Source of the DNA: a virus
IMG/VR virus record: IMGVR_UViG_3300031987_000010
Span: 1-22,999 of that record
DNA: 22,999 nucleotides
Strand: one strand, 5' to 3'
Shown here: piece after piece, positions 6,782-12,433 of the stretch
Numbering within the stretch: the stretch's first letter is position 1
How the letters are laid out: each line of letters opens with the position of its first letter
The notes under the pieces: model-generated
What the model was told of the DNA's origin: nothing
Database searches by the model: none
The model's input: the letters and a program-made list of their open reading frames with translations, nothing else
Program-made: the position numbers and the translations under genes

Positions 6782-7146
6782 AGCTTTGCCTCGTCTGGCA
6801 GTTCCCTGATAATGATGGCTCCCTCGTCGCCCCACAACTTGCTTACCCGGTTGTCCCATATCTGGCTGTCCTCGCTGAACACGGCATCCAGCAAGGCCTT
6901 TTCCAGATTGTCCTTGTCGGGCTTGGTCTGGTGCGGTTTGCCGTACATTTCGGCCCGCTTCTTCTTGCTCCACGATTTCGGCATGGGCAGCACGAAAATG
7001 ATGTGTGCCTGGCTCTCAGGTACCTGAACCCGGTGTAGCCGAACCTCATCTTTGAATGCCCGGTACCGGAGTACGCAGTCCCGCTTTTTCCACTTATCGG
7101 AGCGGGTCATTCGGGGCTTTCCCATGGGGGTAATGGGGTACTTCAT
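6778..7146 (-). CDS. rusA: RusA-family Holliday junction resolvase
   Basis: This endonuclease cuts four-way junctions made during recombination and replication, dissolving branched DNA before packaging. The protein has 122 residues, the usual RusA length. The active-site pattern matches E. coli RusA in spacing: D77, D79 and K83 in KPDKDNLEKALLDAV, and D98 in SQIWDNRV, equivalent to RusA D70, D72, K76 and D91. The N-terminus (PMGKPRMTRSDKW) and the HIIFVLPMPKSWSKKKR strand also fit. The start ATG overlaps the stop of the preceding gene (ATGA). It is near the end of the minus early operon, as in other nin-type regions. Confidence 0.93.
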   Translation of the reverse strand: MKYPITPMGKPRMTRSDKWKKRDCVLRYRAFKDEVRLHRVQVPESQAHIIFVLPMPKSWSKKKRAEMYGKPHQTKPDKDNLEKALLDAVFSEDSQIWDNRVSKLWGDEGAIIIRELPDEAKL

Positions 7147-7466
7147 CCGATCACCTCAACAATCTCTGACTGGTCACTTTCGGTCGTCCAAATCACCGCA
7201 AGTCCGCAAAGTTGAGAGCCGCCAGAACCATCCATGAAATCACCCTCTTTACATAAAACGCGATTCAATGCCCGCCGTTGCAGCTTCCCGAGAAGCCAGG
7301 CGATTTGGGGTTGGCTAGATTGGTCTAGGTCGATACCTCTTTCGCCAATCCTGAATTGGAAGCGGTGACCTTGACGAATCAGCTTGTTAACTATTTCTAT
7401 GTCGTCATTAGCTGTTGCGGCGTTAGATAGCTCCATCAAAACGCTCATTTTGGTACGTTGAGTCAA
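7143..7466 (-). CDS. Hypothetical protein, possible TTG start
   Basis: The protein has 107 residues from TTG 7466 (MTQRTKMSVLMELSNAATAN) or 101 from ATG 7448. I prefer TTG because GGAGG lies just upstream and the TTG overlaps the stop of the DUF1364 gene, as other genes here do, while ATG 7448 has no ribosome site. The middle (VNKLIRQGHRFQFRIGERG) looks alpha/beta; the end contains GSGGSQLCGLAVIWTTESDQ. No known motif is visible. It lies between a nuclease-like gene and rusA, so a DNA-processing accessory role is plausible but unproven. Confidence 0.66.
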   Translation of the reverse strand: MTQRTKMSVLMELSNAATANDDIEIVNKLIRQGHRFQFRIGERGIDLDQSSQPQIAWLLGKLQRRALNRVLCKEGDFMDGSGGSQLCGLAVIWTTESDQSEIVEVIG

Positions 7467-7900
7467 AGCGCCTCCTCTTGGCCGCCTGTCAGGCCTTTCC
7501 GCTTGAGTATTTCCCGCGTCCGCACAATGCCCTTGTCGTGTACCGCGTCTCTGTCCAGCCGGGTGAAGCCGTACCGGACGTAACCACCGTCGAGCCATTC
7601 GTGACAGGCTGAACAGGCGTATGCGGCGTCATGGTCGGAGGCCTTGCAGGCCATGCCGGCACCGTTGCGGTGCGCCAGTACCGTGGTGCTGGGGTCACCG
7701 TTGCAGATACCGGCAACGCGCACCTGACAAGGCTCTCCCCGGGCGCTGTCGCGGATCTTGGTCCGCTTCGGCCGGGCCTTGGTCTTCATCGGTGTGCGTT
7801 TCATCGCCTTGCGGGCCTGGGGCGGCTTTCCCCGGGACAGCGGCTTGTGTGTTTTCAGGCCAGTCTTGGCCTTGAGCTGGGTCTTGCGCTGTAACGTCAT
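7463..7900 (-). CDS. DUF1364 (YbcO-like) putative nuclease
   Basis: The 145-residue protein has a long basic, lysine-rich N-terminus (residues 1-50) followed by the DUF1364 core: C58 in GEPCQVRVAGICNGDP, C66, H77 in TTVLAHRNGAG, then YACSACHEWLDGG with C96, C99 and H100. This resembles E. coli prophage YbcO, whose fold is treated as an HNH-like nuclease with structural zinc. The ATG at 7900 overlaps the previous stop (ATGA). In lambdoid prophages the family sits among the nin genes next to RusA/NinB types, as here. The activity and substrate are not established. Confidence 0.88.
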   Translation of the reverse strand: MTLQRKTQLKAKTGLKTHKPLSRGKPPQARKAMKRTPMKTKARPKRTKIRDSARGEPCQVRVAGICNGDPSTTVLAHRNGAGMACKASDHDAAYACSACHEWLDGGYVRYGFTRLDRDAVHDKGIVRTREILKRKGLTGGQEEAL

Positions 7901-8145
7901 AGCTCGTAGAACCCCCCGCCTCCATACTGCTGCATGGCCGGCCGCTTCTTCGGTGGTACCTGTTGGCTGGGGATCTTCCGCACCCTGCCGCCGCTGGCCT
8001 TAAAAGCTTCGGTATCCTCGGCAAGTTTGCGGGCCAGCTCGGCGCGGTCCTGGGCCTTGCTCTTGACGGATTTCTGGATCTGGCCGTTGAAGATGTTGTT
8101 TTTGATCTGCTTTTGGCGCTTTTTTTCTTCTGCTGACAGACTCAT
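7897..8145 (-). CDS. Small charged protein of unknown function
   Basis: The 82-residue protein begins MSLSAEEKKRQKQIKNNIFN. It is very rich in lysine, glutamate and glutamine, probably one long helix in residues 3-55, with a proline/glycine end QQYGGGGFYEL. The start overlaps the NinB stop (ATGA) and AGAGGACAGG gives a ribosome site. No transmembrane segment or known domain is visible. The conserved-looking glycine-aromatic C-terminus could be a peptide that docks on another protein; this is speculation. Its place between ninB and the DUF1364 gene suggests a recombination accessory. Confidence 0.72.
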   Translation of the reverse strand: MSLSAEEKKRQKQIKNNIFNGQIQKSVKSKAQDRAELARKLAEDTEAFKASGGRVRKIPSQQVPPKKRPAMQQYGGGGFYEL

Positions 8146-8648
8146 GCCACCTGTCCTCTCTGGTCGTGATATTCGTATTCGATGCCTTGGCGGTCGGCCG
8201 GCCGGTACCGGTCGAAGTGAACCAGCGACTTCTCGCTCCACCGGATGCGGTGCTGGGAGCCATAGGCGTAAATCAGCTCGATGAGGTCCGAAAACTCAGC
8301 CTTGTTCATCTTTGAGGTGTGCAGGCCTAAGAAGACCGGCGCACCGTCGATGCCCACGGCTACCCGCTGCTCATGGCGTAGTGACGCGGTGAAAACGTCC
8401 TTCCAGTCCTCGGGCCTGGCCCACACTGCAACCCCGTTAATAACCAGCTGCTGCTGCATGGAGACATCCTTGAGCATTGGCCACAGCTTTCGGTTCTGGC
8501 TCAGGCTGCGCCCTGGGCGCCCCAGCCGAGCCACCACGGTTCCCGCCTGCAGGCCTCTTTGGATCAGGTCGCGGATGATGTTCATTGCGGCGCCAAGCTC
8601 GTGCCGCTCTTTAATCACCACCTCAACTTCTTGGCGTGGCTGGCTCAC
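8142..8648 (-). CDS. ninB: NinB (Orf-family) recombination protein
   Basis: NinB/Orf in lambda helps load the annealing protein by displacing SSB, replacing RecFOR. The protein has 168 residues, close to lambda Orf (146). The family region begins at GRPGRSLSQNRKLWPMLKDV and includes VWARPEDWKDVFTASL and GLHTSKMNKAEFSDLIELIY, ending with a YGSQHRIRW segment, all in the order known for NinB. The GTG start follows AAGGAG. It is encoded with the replication genes on the minus strand, while the partner annealing protein (Erf-like, 13593) is on the plus strand. Confidence 0.92.
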   Translation of the reverse strand: MSQPRQEVEVVIKERHELGAAMNIIRDLIQRGLQAGTVVARLGRPGRSLSQNRKLWPMLKDVSMQQQLVINGVAVWARPEDWKDVFTASLRHEQRVAVGIDGAPVFLGLHTSKMNKAEFSDLIELIYAYGSQHRIRWSEKSLVHFDRYRPADRQGIEYEYHDQRGQVA

Positions 8649-8772
8649 GGTTCGCTCCTTTCCGCTCGTCCGACATCAGGCTGTCACGGATGGCTGAAAG
8701 CCGGCGGCGGCCTTCTTCCCGGGTGACGCCCCTGGTAACGGTTCCTGACGGTGTTGGTTTCTTACTGGTCAC
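8623..8772 (-). CDS. Small basic protein between P and ninB
   Basis: A GTG at 8772, preceded by GGAGGA at 8 bases, opens a 49-residue frame overlapping the end of the P-like gene and the start of ninB: MTSKKPTPSGTVTRGVTREE then GRRRLSAIRDSLMSDERKGA. The ribosome site is among the best in the operon, so translation is likely. The protein is basic, disordered at the start, with one predicted helix. I do not recognise it. Confidence 0.68.
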   Translation of the reverse strand: MTSKKPTPSGTVTRGVTREEGRRRLSAIRDSLMSDERKGANREPATPRS

Positions 8773-9310
8773 TTGGCTTGTCCTCCACGAAACAGGCCTT
8801 GCCATTCAGCACGGCCCGGCAGGTTTTCGATGCAATCAGCCCGCACTCATAGCGCTGCTTCTTGCGCCATTCCGGTTCCGGCAGACCAACCGGGAAATGC
8901 GTGTGCAATGAGCGCACCTTGCCCTCGTTAATCAGGTTCAGAATCCGTGGCACATCCGGCCACTTGAAATCCGGGTCACCTAACGCCAACCGCTCCTTGA
9001 GGCGGCTGAAAATGGCTTCCAGCTGGTCAAAGCTGTATTCGCCAATCTTGTGCGCCCACTCCCGGCGCATGAGTACCAAGCGGTCCTCGTCCTCGCCCCA
9101 CAGCGTCTTGGTTCTGGACTCGCCGTAGATCGTCGCCAGGCGGGCAAAGAACACACTCGTCTTGTGGATCTCGTCGTCTGTAAACGCCCCTTCCGCCGGC
9201 GCCTGCTGGGCCAAGCTAGAAATTGTTTTTTGCGTATTCGAGGTCTGTAAGCTGGCTGCTGACTCCACTCTTTGAAGCAGAGCCGCTATTGGTTGAGCCT
9301 GTTTTTCCAT
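8762..9310 (-). CDS. Lambda P-like replication protein (helicase loader)
   Basis: P proteins bring the host replicative helicase DnaB to the phage initiator at the origin. The 182-residue protein has a variable N-terminus (1-40) then the P core: TDDEIHKTSVFFARLATIYG, REWAHKIGEYSFDQLEAIFS, and DPDFKWPDVPRILNLI, matching the family pattern of an F..L..IYG segment, a W-rich helix and WP motif. The start overlaps the end of the O-like gene by about 95 bases with GGGGG upstream. Lambda P is 233 residues, so this is a shorter member. No Walker motif is present, so it is not a DnaC-type ATPase. Confidence 0.82.
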   Translation of the reverse strand: MEKQAQPIAALLQRVESAASLQTSNTQKTISSLAQQAPAEGAFTDDEIHKTSVFFARLATIYGESRTKTLWGEDEDRLVLMRREWAHKIGEYSFDQLEAIFSRLKERLALGDPDFKWPDVPRILNLINEGKVRSLHTHFPVGLPEPEWRKKQRYECGLIASKTCRAVLNGKACFVEDKPSDQ

Positions 9311-10259
9311 GGTCGCTACCCCCGTTGTCGTGGTACCTGCGCTCGATGATTCGCATGAAGTTGCTGGCCTTGGTCAGCCATTCCAGATCCGCTACAAACC
9401 GTTTGCGCCCCGGCTTTGGGTCAACCCGTCCGCACAGGAAGTCGGACTGAGCCACGTACTCAAAGAACCGGCGCCAGAATTCCAACGAGTTGCAGGGCTC
9501 CTTGTTCCGGCCAATGCGCTGGTTCCAGCGGGCGCGCATCTGGCCTTCTCGGGTGGGCGTCCAGTCGATGAACTCCGGGTTCCCGGGCAGGATTTCGTGG
9601 TAGAGGTCCACGATGTCGTTGAACGGAACCGGTTTCTTGAGGTGCTTGGGTTTCTTGGGCGGCTTGCCTGGTGAATCATCCGCGCTGACTGTCGGGGAGG
9701 AATCCGGCTCGCTTTGAGCCGGTTCCGACAAGTAATCCGAAGGATTACTAACTATGTCTTTCTTGTCTTTTGTGTGAACCGTTTTACAGTTCTTTTTCCG
9801 AACCGTTTTACGGTTCACTGAACCGTTTTCATCGGTGGATTCACAATTACGGTTCACATTGGGATTCTCCGGGGCCTTGGTGGCCTTTTCCGGACGGTGC
9901 CACTGCTCAACCTGGCTGTTGATTTTGATCGGCGCCTGGGAGCCGCCTTCCCGGATAACCACCTGCTTCCGAATCAGCCCGGAAAGAACCGTGGAGGCTT
10001 TCTGCCGGGTAATTCGCTGCTCCGGAGAACTCATCAACTCGGCCAGCTGGCAGGCCGCTATGCGGTCCTTGCCCTTGTTGTAGCCGTAGGTCTTCCGGGC
10101 AATTGCCAGAACCATGCGCTGCTCCATGGAGGTCAGCGGAAACGACATCATCTTTTCCAGTACCGGGTTAACGATCCTGGTGTAGCCGTCCTCAAGGGCG
10201 GGCTTGCTGTCCGACATACGCGCAGACCTGGCCTCGTTTAAGCTGATTACCTGACTCAT
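9216..10259 (-). CDS. Lambda O-like replication initiator
   Basis: This is the origin-binding protein that starts phage replication. From ATG 10259 (MSQVISLNEARSARMSDSKP) it has 347 residues. Residues about 15-120 form the phage O winged-helix domain (YTRIVNPVLEKMMSFPLTSM, QRITRQKASTVLSGLIRKQV). Residues about 130-210 are a low-complexity linker encoded by the iteron region. Residues about 215-330 form the C-terminal domain that recruits P or primosome (NDIVDLYHEILPGNPEFIDW, EFWRRFFEYVAQSDFLCGRV). GGGGG is upstream of 10259, and the ATG overlaps the previous stop, so longer in-frame starts are unlikely. Confidence 0.9.
   Translation of the reverse strand: MSQVISLNEARSARMSDSKPALEDGYTRIVNPVLEKMMSFPLTSMEQRMVLAIARKTYGYNKGKDRIAACQLAELMSSPEQRITRQKASTVLSGLIRKQVVIREGGSQAPIKINSQVEQWHRPEKATKAPENPNVNRNCESTDENGSVNRKTVRKKNCKTVHTKDKKDIVSNPSDYLSEPAQSEPDSSPTVSADDSPGKPPKKPKHLKKPVPFNDIVDLYHEILPGNPEFIDWTPTREGQMRARWNQRIGRNKEPCNSLEFWRRFFEYVAQSDFLCGRVDPKPGRKRFVADLEWLTKASNFMRIIERRYHDNGGSDHGKTGSTNSGSASKSGVSSQLTDLEYAKNNF
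9704..9857. other. Probable replication origin inside the O-like gene
   Basis: The stretch carries, in order: inverted repeat CCGGCTC-5-GAGCCGG (9704-9722), AGTAATCC-3-GGATTACT (9731-9749), a T-rich, AT-rich tract (9749-9775), and at least five copies of GAACCG(T): 9776, 9800, the inverted copy at 9811-9816, 9820 and an inverted copy at 9851-9856. GAACCGT-TTT-ACGGTTC (9800-9816) is a perfect palindrome. As in lambda, repeats lie in the middle of the initiator gene, beside an easily melted tract. Confidence 0.75.
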
Positions 10260-10489
10260 ACCAGCCCCCTTTCCTGCTCGATCAGGCGTAGCTCGGCCTC
10301 GACGGCCGTGGGGTTGCACTGAGTCCCCAGCGAAACCCTCACGCACTCCAGCTGACGCAGCTCTTTGATGGGGAGCGGTTCGGTTGACCGCCTGGCTCGG
10401 CTGAGTAGCCGGCGCGTCAGGCGCCCAATACGGTAGTGCAGGCGGGCCAGCCGTAGCCGGCGCTTGCACTCAGGGATAAAACTGTTCAT
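10256..10489 (-). CDS. Small basic protein preceding the O-like gene
   Basis: The 77-residue protein is strongly basic at its start (MNSFIPECKRRLRLARLHYR) with two predicted amphipathic helices and a more acidic C-terminus (VEAELRLIEQERGLV). The stop overlaps the O-like start (ATGA), indicating coupled translation. GGAG lies 11 bases before the ATG, and CGAGTCAGCG lies about 20 bases upstream. No motif is recognised. It opens the replication gene run after an intrinsic terminator. Confidence 0.7.
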   Translation of the reverse strand: MNSFIPECKRRLRLARLHYRIGRLTRRLLSRARRSTEPLPIKELRQLECVRVSLGTQCNPTAVEAELRLIEQERGLV

Positions 10490-10529
10490 ACTTATTGAAT
10501 CTCCTAATGCGCTGACTCGTGTTGGAGAG

Positions 10530-10569
10530 AAAGCCCCTGATTGATCCCTCCAGATCCAGGGGCTTTTTT
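10530..10569. terminator. Bidirectional intrinsic terminator
   Basis: AAAGCCCCTG (10530-10539) pairs with CAGGGGCTTT (10557-10566) around a 17-base loop. Plus-strand reading ends in six Ts; minus-strand reading ends in TTTCTCTCC, weaker. On the minus strand it separates the 10866 gene from the replication genes, like lambda tR1, and would need antitermination. The loop contains the repeated GGATCTGGAGGGATCAA element. Confidence 0.7.
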
Positions 10570-10575
10570 ATGGCT

Positions 10576-10866
10576 TTAAATCCGGGTGTACCCGGACTCA
10601 AAGGCCTTTCCAGGTGACCACGATTCGTAGCCATCCTCGTACACCACGTAATACCCGCCGACTGCCGGCTTGTGCTTCATGACGTATTCCGCGCTCACTT
10701 CAAATGGCGCGAACCCATCTTCTTCAGGCGTAATCACAGCCCCGTAGGACGCGGCCGCAGAATTCCCGGACGTATCCGGATTCGGCAGCGGTTCAATGTG
10801 GGCAATCTTGAGCGCCCGAACCTCTTTGTGACTTCGGTACTTCGGCAACTCCTGCGATTCCGGCAT
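10576..10866 (-). CDS. Conserved phage protein of unknown function
   Basis: ATG 10866 has GAGGAAACAGCA upstream, giving a 96-residue protein MPESQELPKYRSHKEVRALK. The C-terminal half AEYVMKHKPAVGGYYVVYED and SWSPGKAFESGYTRI is a pattern I recall from many tailed-phage proteins of gammaproteobacteria, always with KYRSHK..ALKI near the start. The fold is probably beta-rich; function is not known to me. It lies between the cro-like gene and the replication genes, where lambda has cII, but it shows no HTH and is not a CII homologue. Confidence 0.8.
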   Translation of the reverse strand: MPESQELPKYRSHKEVRALKIAHIEPLPNPDTSGNSAAASYGAVITPEEDGFAPFEVSAEYVMKHKPAVGGYYVVYEDGYESWSPGKAFESGYTRI

Positions 10867-11290
10867 TGCTGTTTCCTCTTGGTCGTGAATTAAGGGCAGT
10901 TCCACGCCATGCCCAGGGCGACAAGTTCGCTGCAACTGTCATTGCTGCTTGGTACCCGGCCGAAAACCCCGACCCTTATGGCGGCCAGGGAACTCCCAGC
11001 CCGAAGGCACCGGAAAGGGCTCTGTCGCAATCCACTGGTATGGCCTCACTTGCGCTGCGAGTCTCCCAATGGCAAAGCCCTTTCCTGGTGCTGGCTCTTA
11101 ACGCGAGCCTCACGGCGCGAATCCGGAGGGCAACGAACCTGCCAGTTCGTAGAGGTATTTCCCGTTCCACGCTGCTGCTGATGTCTTTGGGCCAGACCCT
11201 AACCTGGCTTGCACTTGACCCAGCTCAGTCAGCACACCGGGGGCAGGCATTGATTGCGCCCCTGCCTGGCGCCGTCGAAAAATCACCCAT
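10867..11290 (-). other. Intercistronic region without a convincing gene
   Basis: These 424 bases between the cro-like stop and the next gene hold only short overlapping frames. On the minus strand a 21-codon frame starts right after the cro-like stop (MGDFSTAPGRGAINACPRCA) and ends in TGA; a 46-codon frame runs 11250-11110. Neither has a strong ribosome site. The region is dominated by inverted repeats, described separately (11007-11109), plus ACGAAC-6-GTTCGT at 11133-11150. It is better explained as untranslated leader than as a gene. Confidence 0.6.
11007..11109 (-). ncRNA. Two-stem RNA element downstream of cro (put-like candidate)
   Basis: In minus-strand RNA a short hairpin GGCTC-7-GAGCC (11109-11093) is followed, after one unpaired A (11092), by a 15-bp stem: GCACCAGGAAAGGGCT (11091-11076, one bulged A) with AGCCCTTTCCGGTGC (11021-11007), closing a loop of 54 bases. 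Two stems separated by a single unpaired base and a bulged long stem is the described architecture of HK022 put antitermination RNA. The position, after cro and before the next genes, equals lambda nutR. The structure is seen in the sequence; the function is inferred. Confidence 0.55.
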
Positions 11291-11551
11291 TCAGGCGGCG
11301 GTATTCTCCGGCGTTTCAGCCATACTGTTATCGACAGGGAACACGAACTCGGCGGGAACATGCCCGCGCTCGTACAGGGCAACCCACAGCCTTTCGAGGT
11401 TTGGCGCATAGACGTTCTGAGTCGATCCGCTTTTAACCTTCAAAACGGTCGATTCGCTCAGACCAGCCTCTTTGGCTATGGCCGGTATCTGCCGCAACTT
11501 GTGAGCGCGGCGGAGCCCGGACGCCAGGGCGGCAACCAGCTTGCTCTCCAC
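11291..11551 (-). CDS. Cro-like HTH regulator
   Basis: The 86-residue protein (MESKLVAALASGLRRAHKLR) starts at GTG 11551 with GGAGG 6 bases before. The helix-turn-helix spans about residues 20-42 (QIPAIAKEAGLSESTVLKVK), followed by a helix LERLWVALYERGHVP and a flexible tail. It is divergent from the XRE repressor gene and is the first gene of the minus early operon, the position of lambda cro. The predicted operator (11570-11583) lies at its transcription start. A CI role for this protein and Cro role for the other is the alternative, but the first-gene position in the replication operon favours Cro. Confidence 0.82.
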   Translation of the reverse strand: MESKLVAALASGLRRAHKLRQIPAIAKEAGLSESTVLKVKSGSTQNVYAPNLERLWVALYERGHVPAEFVFPVDNSMAETPENTAA

Positions 11552-11569
11552 GATAATCCTCCCTGTCTA

Positions 11570-11583
11570 AGTAAAGTTTTACT
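11570..11583. promoter_or_regulatory. Predicted repressor operator at the cro promoter
   Basis: AGTAAA-GT-TTTACT has perfect six-base inverted arms. It begins just after the -10 and covers the expected start point of the minus early transcript. A half site AGTAA also lies in the promoter spacer (11602-11606, minus reading). Near-identical 14-base sites occur at 12361 and 4489. Confidence 0.72.
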
Positions 11584-11584
11584 G

Positions 11585-11613
11585 AGCATACAGCCAACTC
11601 ATTACTTAGTCAA
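11585..11613 (-). promoter_or_regulatory. Early promoter of the cro/replication operon
   Basis: On the minus strand -35 TTGACT (11613-11608, 5 of 6), 17-base spacer and -10 TATGCT (11590-11585, 4 of 6) precede the cro-like gene. The start point near 11578 falls inside the 14-bp operator, so repressor binding would block initiation. Confidence 0.78.
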
Positions 11614-11712
11614 AGCCTTAAAATTACTACGAGGCGACAGCCCGACAGAACAAGGCCGGCCCCATGGCGGCCGCACAGGTGACACACAACCAAGCGAACG
11701 CGAGTCAAAAAA

Positions 11713-12060
11713 ATGGCAAAAATACAACGAGTCCTTGCAGATAACGCTCGGCGGCTGCGCGTACTGATGCGAAAAACCCAGAAAGACATTTCCGCGATGT
11801 GCGGCGTTTCCCAAAAAACAATCTCCAACCTGGAAACGCCCGACTCACCAATGTCACCCAAGCTTTCGACCGTTGAAAGCTTGGCAGCTGGATTCAAGTT
11901 GCACCCAGCAATACTGCTTCTTGAGGGAATCACGGACGAAGCCCTTACGGATAGGCAAGTTGGCGTGATGATTGAGGAATTCGCAGCACTTCCCGCACAG
12001 CGAAAGCGCCAGGTCATGGATCTGATCTCAGACTTTAGTCGATTGGAGCGTAGCGAATAG
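11713..12060 (+). CDS. Short XRE-family repressor (CI-like position)
   Basis: The 115-residue protein (MAKIQRVLADNARRLRVLMR) has an XRE helix-turn-helix at about residues 20-45 (KTQKDISAMCGVSQKTISNL), then LSTVESLAAGFKLHPAILLL as in HTH_3 proteins, and a helical tail EEFAALPAQRKRQVMDLISD that may dimerise. There is no S24 peptidase domain, so RecA-driven self-cleavage is not expected. The ATG lacks a Shine-Dalgarno sequence; it is preceded by CGAGTCA and seven As. A -10-like TAAAAT (11619-11624) with a poor -35 lies upstream. The gene has its own terminator at 12090-12116. By position it is the likely lysogeny repressor. Confidence 0.82.
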   Translation: MAKIQRVLADNARRLRVLMRKTQKDISAMCGVSQKTISNLETPDSPMSPKLSTVESLAAGFKLHPAILLLEGITDEALTDRQVGVMIEEFAALPAQRKRQVMDLISDFSRLERSE

Positions 12061-12089
12061 CTACATTACAATCTGTTCCATAATTATAA

Positions 12090-12116
12090 CGGCCGGCCCT
12101 AACCGGCCGATTTTTT
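12090..12116 (+). terminator. Intrinsic terminator after the repressor gene
   Basis: CGGCCGG (12090-12096), a six-base loop and CCGGCCG (12103-12109) are followed by A and six Ts. It makes the repressor gene largely a separate unit from the following gene. Confidence 0.88.
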
Positions 12117-12149
12117 ATGCCAAAAACAAACCGCTGAGCAGGATGCAGT

Positions 12150-12362
12150 ATGACGACAGAAGCGTTAACCAAGGCCATTGAAGACCGGATTCAGCACCTT
12201 GAAATCGACCTTATGTTCTTGTCCCGCCCCGAAAACCTTTCCGCCCAAGACGGTGAATTCATCGCCTCCAAGATTGCCCAGGACGGACTCAAGCAGTTGA
12301 GCGAACTACAGGATTTAGTTGCAAATCCGGACAGCCCTCAGAAAAAAACAGCTCCCTCGTAG
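12150..12362 (+). CDS. Small acidic protein after the repressor
   Basis: The 70-residue protein (MTTEALTKAIEDRIQHLEID) is mostly helical: an amphipathic coil in residues 5-30, then LSAQDGEFIASKIAQDGLKQ and a polar tail. GAGCAGGA lies before the ATG. It ends at 12362, so the stop codon overlaps the operator that begins at 12361. No known family is recognised; small helical proteins here can be antirepressors or superinfection modulators, but nothing proves that for this one. Confidence 0.7.
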   Translation: MTTEALTKAIEDRIQHLEIDLMFLSRPENLSAQDGEFIASKIAQDGLKQLSELQDLVANPDSPQKKTAPS

Positions 12363-12374
12363 TAAACTTTTACT
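12361..12374. promoter_or_regulatory. Predicted repressor operator at the left early promoter
   Basis: AGTAAA-CT-TTTACT differs from the cro operator only in one of two centre bases. Its last base is the first base of the -35 of the plus early promoter, so bound repressor would exclude polymerase. Confidence 0.72.
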
Positions 12375-12402
12375 TGATTTGATCCAACATGAGTTATACA
12401 TT
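12374..12402 (+). promoter_or_regulatory. Early promoter of the long plus operon
   Basis: -35 TTGATT (12374-12379), 17-base spacer and -10 TACATT (12397-12402), each 4 of 6. RNA would start about 12409, inside a small hairpin CCGTG-5-CACGG (12407-12421) that ends at the ribosome site of the next gene. Confidence 0.62.
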
Positions 12403-12433
12403 ACTACCGTGATCGACACGGAGGGATCAATGT

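Noticed and set aside
10576-10866. Gene at the cII position considered as CII
   Set aside because: No helix-turn-helix; the conserved GGYYVVYEDGY-type sequence belongs to a different phage protein type.
11110-11250. Minus-strand 46-codon frame after the cro-like gene
   Set aside because: Weak ribosome site and no family likeness; its 3' end abuts the two-stem RNA element. Kept only as a note.
10866-11411. Plus-strand TTG-started frame of 181 codons
   Set aside because: No ribosome site, overlaps the cro-like gene, and its region is explained by RNA hairpins and untranslated leader.
12407-12421. CCGTG-5-CACGG hairpin considered as a second put-like element in the left operon
   Set aside because: Only five base pairs, no second adjacent stem, and it overlaps the probable transcription start.
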